Source: an uncultured Alphaproteobacteria bacterium (GTDB lineage Bacteria; Pseudomonadota; Alphaproteobacteria; Rickettsiales; UBA1997). Taken from it: DNA of 6,795 bases. Below the pieces are notes generated by a model. It was not told where the DNA came from and made no database searches. It saw only the letters and a program-made list of their open reading frames with translations. Made by a program: the position numbers and the translations under genes. Where the stretch lies: positions 1-6,795 of the forward strand of contig CAIUFU010000055.1 of the NCBI GenBank assembly GCA_903898475.1, written 5' to 3'. Below, piece after piece: positions 1 to 4,854 of this stretch; position 1 is the first letter of the stretch, and every line of letters begins with the position of its first letter.

Positions 1-816
1 AGAGCTTTCAGATTTTTTGTTTGGCATTTCGTCTTTATTCGCCGATCTTCTTTTCTTCTTTAGAGTCGGCTTTTCATCAATTTGAATGGAAAGTGAATTT
101 TCTTTTGGCTCTATAAATTCCACTTTCTTTAACAGTGGATAAGGCAATTTGGGATCAGATATTAGCTTGTAATTTCCTCTTTTGGTTTCGCGCAATTCGT
201 ATTTTTTGTTGGCAAATTGCGGAGTAATTTTTGAATGAAATTTTTGCTCTGGTTTTAGTAAAATATTTTGAGTTGCCGCCGGAGTTACAATTACACTTTT
301 TTTAGAATTATCAGAAATTGAGATTGGATTTGCAGGTTTAGGAAGGGGTTGAACAAAACGCTGATTAACACTTCTTAAGTGAGCAGTTCTAATATTTTCA
401 ATCTTGTGTTTAATCCAACTTTTAATCGCAATAAAAATTGCCAAAGCCGCGGTAATTAAAGCAGAAATGCCAAGTCCGGTGGTGATGTGATAAATAATTT
501 TATTGCCAATCAAATTGCAAATCCTCGAAAACTCCCCGCTATTTACAATCCAGATTGCGCTTAATTGGTGTTTTTCGCCATCAAACTCAGTTGTAATTGG
601 CATATTTTCAAAACCACTTTTAACAAAAAATTTGGCCTGAAAATAAGAATTACAAATATCAAAATAAGCAAAAACAGAACCCTTATCTTTATACAGCAGA
701 TAAATTATTGATATTACTGAAGTTACAGCAAAAACAAAAAATAGGATTTTTAAAACTGCAAAAAGATTGCTTAGGTGATAAGGCAAATTTTCAAGGAAAG
801 TCCTCACCTTGGTCAT
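1..816 (-). CDS. Two-transmembrane protein, possible TraD N-terminal-like (partial, C-terminus off window)
   Basis: An ATG at 816-814 opens 272 codons that run without a stop to base 1, so the C-terminus is missing. Hydrophobic segments at about residues 18-42 and 110-132 flank an external loop of about 65 residues containing Cys55 and Cys100. After the second segment comes a basic patch (IKSWIKHKIENIRTAHLRSV) and then a long polar tail rich in Lys, Pro and Ser, ending in a KKKRRS cluster near residue 253-258. Two helices around a short external domain, followed by an R-x-A-x-L stretch, resemble the N-terminal membrane domain of TraD-type coupling proteins of conjugation systems. However, no Walker A motif appears in the visible part, where TraD would normally be approaching its ATPase domain, and the tail looks disordered. 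The TraD link is therefore a weak inference; an unrelated membrane protein is equally possible. It is transcribed divergently from the genes to its right. No Shine-Dalgarno is visible before the ATG. Confidence 0.7.
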   Translation of the reverse strand, partial: MTKVRTFLENLPYHLSNLFAVLKILFFVFAVTSVISIIYLLYKDKGSVFAYFDICNSYFQAKFFVKSGFENMPITTEFDGEKHQLSAIWIVNSGEFSRICNLIGNKIIYHITTGLGISALITAALAIFIAIKSWIKHKIENIRTAHLRSVNQRFVQPLPKPANPISISDNSKKSVIVTPAATQNILLKPEQKFHSKITPQFANKKYELRETKRGNYKLISDPKLPYPLLKKVEFIEPKENSLSIQIDEKPTLKKKRRSANKDEMPNKKSESS

Positions 817-861
817 ATTAATTTGATTACTTTGCTTTTATTTGAGTAAATTGTTAAGCAA

Positions 862-889
862 ACACTAATCACTAAAAATAGAGTGTCAA
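862..889 (-). promoter_or_regulatory. Candidate sigma-70 promoter for the leftward membrane-protein gene
   Basis: Read on the minus strand, a perfect TTGACA lies at 889-884. A weak -10 (TAGTGT, three of six consensus bases) lies at 867-862 after a 16-base spacer. It sits about 45 bases before the ATG at 816 and points toward it, in an AT-rich region. The -35 is convincing; the -10 is poor, so the exact start of transcription is uncertain. Confidence 0.35.
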
Positions 890-905
890 TTAATTAGTTA
901 ACAAG

Positions 906-911
906 TATACT
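906..911 (+). promoter_or_regulatory. Possible -10 box (TATACT) for the rightward genes
   Basis: TATACT matches five of six -10 consensus bases and lies inside the 8-bp palindrome AGTATACT (904-911), about 95 bases before the first rightward ORF. No good -35 is found 16-18 bases upstream, so this is a weak candidate only. The palindrome could alternatively be part of a protein-binding site in the divergent region. Confidence 0.2.
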
Positions 912-994
912 ATCCCCCGATTTTAGCGTAAAAATCTTAATGCGATTATGTGTAATGGCTCAAACTTGATCTGACACTTCGGCAAATTAAAGAT

Positions 995-998
995 GGAG
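995..998 (+). promoter_or_regulatory. Shine-Dalgarno site (GGAG) for the ATG at 1004
   Basis: GGAG is followed by a 5-base spacer and ATG at 1004-1006. It is the clearest ribosome binding site in the window; the other starts lack one. It therefore argues that translation begins at 1004, not at the GTG at 1045. Confidence 0.5.
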
Positions 999-1003
999 TT
1001 GCT

Positions 1004-1051
1004 ATGTGTGAAAGAGAAAGTGGACTCTTTCAAAAGAAATCAGAGTGGTAG
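1004..1051 (+). CDS. 15-residue ORF: leader peptide or 5' end of a frameshifted gene
   Basis: ATG at 1004, with GGAG at 995-998, opens a 15-codon frame (MCERESGLFQKKSEW) that stops at TAG 1049-1051. Its end overlaps the start of the 61-codon ORF in another frame (GTG at 1045). One extra G in the GG pair at 1047-1048 would join the two frames as ...KSEW-VDTIEML..., giving a protein of about 75 residues. This is the reading I favour, because the good ribosome site belongs to this ORF and the larger ORF has none. A true short leader peptide that couples translation to the next gene cannot be excluded. Confidence 0.35.
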   Translation: MCERESGLFQKKSEW

Positions 1052-1230
1052 ATACAATAGAAATGCTCAATTTTCCTAGTTTGCTATATGATTTAGCAAC
1101 TGGTCCGATTCAGATTCCTGTTTTGTTATACATGAGAAATCAGAAACAAGAAAAAACCAAAGAACAGAGTGCTTTTGAAAACGATGTTGCCAATGACATC
1201 TTGCGCTACAATAAAGCGAAGAACAAGTGA
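1045..1230 (+). CDS. Small protein of unknown function, likely 3' part of a frameshifted gene
   Basis: The frame is open for 61 codons from GTG 1045; the first ATG is at 1063 and would give 55 residues. Neither start has a Shine-Dalgarno. The product starts with a moderately hydrophobic stretch (NFPSLLYDLATGPIQIPVLL), then becomes charged (Lys/Glu/Gln-rich) and ends in NKAKNK. The hydrophobic part contains Asp, Gly and Pro, so it is not a convincing membrane segment. I do not recognise the family. The TGA stop (1228-1230) overlaps the ATG of the DUF1643 gene by one base (TGATG), so the two are probably co-transcribed and translationally coupled, which supports this being real coding sequence. 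The upstream ORF at 1004-1051 probably supplies the missing start through a one-base frame change at about 1047-1050. Confidence 0.5.
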   Translation: MVDTIEMLNFPSLLYDLATGPIQIPVLLYMRNQKQEKTKEQSAFENDVANDILRYNKAKNK

Positions 1231-1769
1231 TGATATTTGAGTTTGGTTACAAACACGACGCCGGCGGAAAATCTCGTCCATCATGGCCAACTGATTCTAA
1301 AATTAGTGCGGTGTTTTCTGAGTGCCAAAAATACCGTTATCAACTTCGTGAAATTTGGGATGAATCAAAACCATTGGTGATGTGGCTGCTCATGAATCCG
1401 AGTGTGGCTTGTATTGATTACGCTGATCCAACACTGATAAGAACTGGAAAATTTGCGCGCTCTTGGGGCTGTGGCGGACAGCTAGTCGCTAATGTTCACG
1501 CTTATCGTGCTACTGACAAAAACCGACTGCTGGAAGTAAAAGATCCCGTTGGCCCAGAAAATGATGAGATGATTCTTAAAATGGCCGATGAAGCCAAAAC
1601 GATTGTGTTAGCTTTTGGACAACCGCCAAAAATGCTTCGCTCTCGTGGCCAAGAATTGATCAAGTTACTTCAACATCATTCGGGACTTTCTTATTTGCGT
1701 CTTTCGCAAGATGGAACGCCGAGCCATCCTCTTTACTTGCCATCGGATCTAGCTCCCAAACCTTACTAA
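1230..1769 (+). CDS. DUF1643 family protein
   Basis: The protein has 179 residues from ATG 1230; GTG 1227 is one codon upstream in frame and would give 180. I prefer the ATG because it makes a TGATG overlap with the preceding stop. Sequence features that I recall as typical of DUF1643 occur in order: W52-LLMNPS (to residue 59), DPT at 67-69, GKFARSWGCGG at about 73-83, NVHAYRATD at 88-96, PVG at 107-109, AFGQPP at 128-133, and a C-terminal GTPSHPLYLP at 162-171. All blocks are present and the C-terminus is intact, so the gene looks complete. The family is small, soluble and without an established biochemical role to my knowledge; members are often seen in accessory regions. Its only close partner is the small ORF upstream; the restriction operon begins 333 bases downstream, so a shared job with that operon is not shown. 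Confidence 0.88.
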   Translation: MIFEFGYKHDAGGKSRPSWPTDSKISAVFSECQKYRYQLREIWDESKPLVMWLLMNPSVACIDYADPTLIRTGKFARSWGCGGQLVANVHAYRATDKNRLLEVKDPVGPENDEMILKMADEAKTIVLAFGQPPKMLRSRGQELIKLLQHHSGLSYLRLSQDGTPSHPLYLPSDLAPKPY

Positions 1770-1779
1770 ATCTGCGTTA

Positions 1780-1798
1780 GTGACACCAGTGGTGACAC
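1780..1798. repeat. 19-bp dyad that is also a direct 7-mer repeat (operator-like)
   Basis: The sequence GTGACACCAGTGGTGACAC reads as GTG-a-CACCA-g-TGGTG-a-CAC: eight paired positions on each side of a central G with one mismatched pair. The 7-mer GTGACAC also occurs directly repeated at 1780-1786 and 1792-1798. With a one-base centre it cannot form a normal RNA hairpin, and no T-run follows, so it is more like a protein-binding or recombination site than a terminator. It begins 10 bases after the DUF1643 stop. Confidence 0.4.
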
Positions 1799-1872
1799 AA
1801 ATATCTAAACCCTGAAGTCCAACTGTTGCAAAAATTGTACCAGTTCAAAAAGCAATATGTGCAAACTGCATA

Positions 1873-1905
1873 TTTAGGGGAAAATCCCACAGGATTTTGA
1901 CTAAA
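1873..1905. other. Interrupted inverted repeat (possible hairpin)
   Basis: An inner perfect stem AAAATCC/GGATTTT (1881-1887 with 1892-1898) closes a CACA loop. After a small internal loop (GGG against GA), an outer stem TTTAG/CTAAA (1873-1877 with 1901-1905) pairs as well, giving 12 pairs in all. No run of T follows on either strand, so it is a poor terminator. An alternative pairing of GGG 1878-1880 with CCC 1886-1888 competes with the inner stem. Confidence 0.3.
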
Positions 1906-2102
1906 CCATTGATTATACTGATCTGAAGTCACTTTTCTATTTCCAGAAATCCTTTTTGAAGCAATAACATTTGAAAGCTGTCCAAATTCTTGCTATTTAT
2001 CCGATTTTCCTTAAAATTCTCACTTAGTTGTAAAACATGCTTTTTATCAAAGTAAACCAAGCTTTGCCTGAGCAATTTCAAAACATGTAACTTTACAAAT
2101 TT

Positions 2103-2285
2103 GTGAGTACTAACAGCGATATCATAACAGTTAAAGAATTGGCCAACTATTTAAAAATAGCGGAAAAAACGGCCTATCGCCTTGTTTTAGATAAAAAGAT
2201 TCCGGGTTTTAAAGTTGGTGGTGCTTGGAGATTGCGTAAAAAAGAAATTGATGAGTGGATCGAAAAACAAACCAAGCAAATGTAA
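2103..2285 (+). CDS. Small excisionase/MerR-type helix-turn-helix DNA-binding protein
   Basis: The 60-residue product has the compact winged HTH of the excisionase-family binding domain (HTH_17 type). Residues 9-17 (TVKELANYL) form the first helix, 20-28 (AEKTAYRLV) the recognition helix, and IPGFKVGGAWRLRKKEIDEWI (33-53) the wing and closing helix. This is the usual length and ending for stand-alone members. The start is GTG 2103, giving the common MSTNSDI-type opening; no Shine-Dalgarno precedes it. It ends one base before the hsdR ATG, so the two genes are surely in one transcript. Members act as transcription regulators or as phage excisionases; with no integrase nearby, control of the restriction operon is the more likely role (inference). 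It carries no catalytic domain. Confidence 0.85.
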   Translation: MSTNSDIITVKELANYLKIAEKTAYRLVLDKKIPGFKVGGAWRLRKKEIDEWIEKQTKQM

Positions 2286-2286
2286 A

Positions 2287-4830
2287 ATGACAAACTCAAA
2301 AGAAGCAAAGGCGCGAATCAAAATAAATAAACTTCTCGAAGAAGCTGGTTGGAGATTTGAAAACTCGAAGGATGGTAAAGCTAATATCCGTCTTGAGGCC
2401 AGCGTTAAGTTTCTGGATGGTGGAGATGATTTTGAAAATTCTCAAACTCACGATGGCAGAAGAGGTTCAATAGATTTCCTTTTACTCGATAAAGATCAAA
2501 AACCTTTGGTGGTGGTTGAAGCAAAAAAAGAATCTATCGATCCACTTTCGGCAAAAGATCAGGCCAAAAATTATGCACGAAGTTGTGGTGCGCGTTTTAT
2601 CATTTTGTCCAATGGCAATATTCACTATCTATGGGATACGAAGCACGGAAACCCAGAAACCATTTCGCGTTTTCCAACTCAAGAATCGATAACGCAGTTT
2701 GAAAAATATCTACCAAATCCATTGGAATTAGTGGAAGCAGCAATTGATGAGAATTACATTATTGCATCGCAAATGCCTAATTTTGCATTAGATCCGTCTT
2801 TTAAAAATGACCTAACCAGATCTGAATTTCTGGCTAAAAATAACCTCAAACAACTACGCTTTTATCAAATTCAAGCAATCCGCGCAATTCAAGAATCAGC
2901 TAAAAAAGGCTCGCAGCGTTTCCTTTTTGAAATGGCAACTGGAACTGGTAAAACCTTAACTTCTGCCGCTGTAATTAAGCTTTTCTTAAAAACTGGAAAC
3001 GCTCAAAGAGTTTTATTTCTGGTTGATCGCCTAGAGCTTGAAGAGCAAGCCAGAAAAGATTTTGAGAGATACTTAGGCAAAGACTACACGGTGAAGGTCT
3101 ATAAAAAGCACCGCGATTCTTGGGCTAGTGCTGCAGTTGTTATTTCAACGGTTCAAACATTTTTGGCTGGAGATCGTTACAAAAAAGAATTCTCCCCAAC
3201 TGATTTTGAATTAGTTATTTCTGACGAAGCTCACCGCTCAATTGGTGGAAACAGTCGAGCTGTTTTTGAATATTTTGTAGGCTATAAACTTGGTTTGACT
3301 GCCACTCCAAAAAACTATCTGCACGGTTTTGATTCTAATCTTTCCGACACCCAAAGAGAATATGAAAGAAGGTTGTTAATTGACACCTACAAAACCTTTG
3401 GATGCGAAGCAGGAATTCCAACATTTTCTTACGACTTAGAAAAAGGTGCCGATGACGGTTATTTGATCAAACCAACGCTTGTTGATGCCAGAACCGAAAT
3501 AACCACTCAGCTTTTATCTGATGAAGGATACTCAGTTTTAAGAAGATCGGAAGATGGTGAAGAAGCCGAGGAAAAATTTAACGAAAGACATTTTGAGAGA
3601 AAAATCTTCAACGAAGCAACTAATGTTGCGATGTGCCAAGCTCTAATTGAAAATGGACTTTATGATCCAATCGCCACGCAACTCGGAATTCAGCTTTTTG
3701 GTAAAACAATCGTCTTTTGCGTAAGTCAAAGCCATGCCTCTAGAATTGCTAATATTTTAAATAAAATTGCTTCTGAAAAATGGCCTGAAACTTATGGCGA
3801 TTCAACCTTTGCTGTGCAGGTAAGTTCGCAAGTTTTTGATGCTGGGCAAATGACCATCAATTTTGCCAATAATTATCTAAATGGTCGTGTTAGCAAACCT
3901 CAGGGTTACGAAAGCAGTAAAACCAGAATCGCTGTCACTGTGGGAATGATGACAACTGGCTATGATTGTCCAGATTTACTAAATCTTGCGTTAATGCGTC
4001 CAGTTTTTTCACCATCTGATTTTGTGCAAATAAAAGGTCGCGGCACCAGAAAAAATAAATTTGAGTTTGAATATTCGCGCGAACAAAAATTGGAAGCCGC
4101 CAAGGATAAATTTAAATTTTTCGACTTCTTTGCCACTGCGCAATATTTTGAAAAAGAGTTCAATTATGATGAAAAAATCGAATTACCAAAAATCAAAGAT
4201 TTAGAAAAAGAAGATCAAGATTTTAGTGAAGAAAAACAAAAGAACTCAGATAAATCTCCAATTGATTTAGCAACTAAAGATCAAATTCAAACCTACGAAG
4301 AAACCCCTGAGGGAATTATCATGCGCATTGACCGCGAAGGCTTTAAAAAAGCGGTTCAAGAAGATATTTCTGACAATGAAAATTTAAGAAATTTGTGGCA
4401 AAATGGTGACGAAGAAGAAGCGGAAGATTTTGTAAAAAAACATGTTTTTGACAAACCAAAACACTTCTTAAATCTCGATAAAATTCGCCAAATTTTTAAT
4501 GTTGATCGCCGCATTTCGGTGAAAGAATTTTTGCAATTTGCCTTTGGTGACAAAGAAGGATTCGAAAGCAAAGATGAGCTGCTTGACCTAGAGTGGCAGA
4601 AGTTTGTCGATATTCATCATGTTGACCAAGACCATTATCAAGCCACCAAAAACTTCTTCAAAGCCTACATTGTTGATGAAGAAGTGCGCGATATTGTGAA
4701 GACAAGACAACTAGCCCGTTTCTACAACTGCGCTTCTTTCGATTTTGAAGAATATCAAAAACTAAACGGATTCAAAACTGCCGTGCCGCAATATGTTAAC
4801 GATTATACTTACCACTTAACCAACCTCTAA
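2287..4830 (+). CDS. hsdR: Type I restriction enzyme, R subunit (EcoEI-like HsdR)
   Basis: The 847-residue protein is the nuclease and motor subunit of a Type I restriction-modification complex, which cuts unmodified DNA after ATP-driven translocation. An N-terminal PD-(D/E)xK nuclease shows Asp63 (SIDFLLL) and Glu78-x-Lys80 (VVVEAKK). A superfamily 2 helicase follows: Walker A ATGTGKT at 217-223, LFLVDR at 243-248, DEAH at 313-316, TATPK at 338-342, TIVFCVSQSHA at 474-484, TTGYDCPD at 556-563 and the arginine-finger motif QIKGRGTR at 581-588. A charged linker (about 625-660) leads to an EcoEI-type C-terminal domain (about 665-847) that docks on the methylase. All key residues are present, so it should be active. 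The ATG at 2287, one base after the HTH stop, is chosen because the family homology begins there; an in-frame GTG at 2215 would add 24 residues overlapping the HTH gene. No Shine-Dalgarno is seen, suggesting translational coupling. Confidence 0.96.
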   Translation: MTNSKEAKARIKINKLLEEAGWRFENSKDGKANIRLEASVKFLDGGDDFENSQTHDGRRGSIDFLLLDKDQKPLVVVEAKKESIDPLSAKDQAKNYARSCGARFIILSNGNIHYLWDTKHGNPETISRFPTQESITQFEKYLPNPLELVEAAIDENYIIASQMPNFALDPSFKNDLTRSEFLAKNNLKQLRFYQIQAIRAIQESAKKGSQRFLFEMATGTGKTLTSAAVIKLFLKTGNAQRVLFLVDRLELEEQARKDFERYLGKDYTVKVYKKHRDSWASAAVVISTVQTFLAGDRYKKEFSPTDFELVISDEAHRSIGGNSRAVFEYFVGYKLGLTATPKNYLHGFDSNLSDTQREYERRLLIDTYKTFGCEAGIPTFSYDLEKGADDGYLIKPTLVDARTEITTQLLSDEGYSVLRRSEDGEEAEEKFNERHFERKIFNEATNVAMCQALIENGLYDPIATQLGIQLFGKTIVFCVSQSHASRIANILNKIASEKWPETYGDSTFAVQVSSQVFDAGQMTINFANNYLNGRVSKPQGYESSKTRIAVTVGMMTTGYDCPDLLNLALMRPVFSPSDFVQIKGRGTRKNKFEFEYSREQKLEAAKDKFKFFDFFATAQYFEKEFNYDEKIELPKIKDLEKEDQDFSEEKQKNSDKSPIDLATKDQIQTYEETPEGIIMRIDREGFKKAVQEDISDNENLRNLWQNGDEEEAEDFVKKHVFDKPKHFLNLDKIRQIFNVDRRISVKEFLQFAFGDKEGFESKDELLDLEWQKFVDIHHVDQDHYQATKNFFKAYIVDEEVRDIVKTRQLARFYNCASFDFEEYQKLNGFKTAVPQYVNDYTYHLTNL

Positions 4831-4854
4831 ACCCAGAAACAATCTAAGTAAATT

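Larger units (their letters stand above)
1777..1992 (-). pseudogene. Possible relic of a Cys-rich, zinc-ribbon-like protein
   Basis: A minus-strand frame is open for 71 codons from 1992 (just after TAG at 1995-1993) to TAA at 1779-1777. It has no ATG; GTG at 1932-1930 would give 51 residues. The C-terminal half has Cys at residues 44, 47, 55, 66 and 70 and reads CTYC, then 18 residues, then CHHWCH. The segment before the last cluster is SGFRYLC. A C-x2-C pair followed about 19 residues later by G-x-R-Y-x-C is the layout of zinc ribbons at the N-terminus of some transposases (InsA and IS1595 types). This frame stops right after the cluster and has no good start, so if real it is a fragment. 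Chance cannot be excluded over 71 codons. Confidence 0.22.
1770..2102. other. 333-base region without a convincing gene
   Basis: No plus-strand reading frame of note spans this region. It holds a 19-bp dyad just after the DUF1643 stop (1780-1798), an interrupted hairpin (1873-1905) and two overlapping minus-strand open frames (1777-1992, and 1929-2150, which extends into the HTH gene). No clear promoter for the downstream operon was found: TTGAAA at 1971 and TTGCCT at 2064 lack good -10 partners at normal spacing. No strong terminator with a T-run follows the DUF1643 gene. The stretch may be a decayed insertion between two modules. Confidence 0.6.

Noticed and set aside
1827..1842. Minus-strand match to the sigma-54 consensus (TGGTACAATTTTTGCA)
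   Set aside because: The match is good, but it points into the 3' end of DUF1643 antisense with no gene downstream within reach, and it lies inside a possible coding relic, so chance is more likely.
1912..1917. Perfect TATAAT on the minus strand
   Set aside because: No -35 element lies at usual spacing, and perfect -10 hexamers occur often by chance in DNA this AT-rich.
1770..2102. tRNA, CRISPR array or anti-toxin-like gene in the intergenic region
   Set aside because: No cloverleaf with a T-arm GTTCRA pattern in register, no regularly spaced repeats, and no plus-strand ORF with a start and ribosome site.
2215..2286. In-frame upstream GTG extension of hsdR by 24 residues
   Set aside because: It lies wholly over the HTH gene in another frame, its sequence is Lys/Ser-rich and unlike HsdR N-termini, and the ATG at 2287 gives the expected start.
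3960..4163. 67-codon minus-strand open frame inside hsdR
   Set aside because: It is a shadow of a clearly coding, motif-bearing helicase region (motifs V-VI) and has no features of its own.
4356..4571. 71-codon minus-strand open frame inside hsdR
   Set aside because: It is antisense to the conserved C-terminal domain of hsdR; its Ser/Phe/Lys-rich composition reflects complementing Glu/Lys codons.
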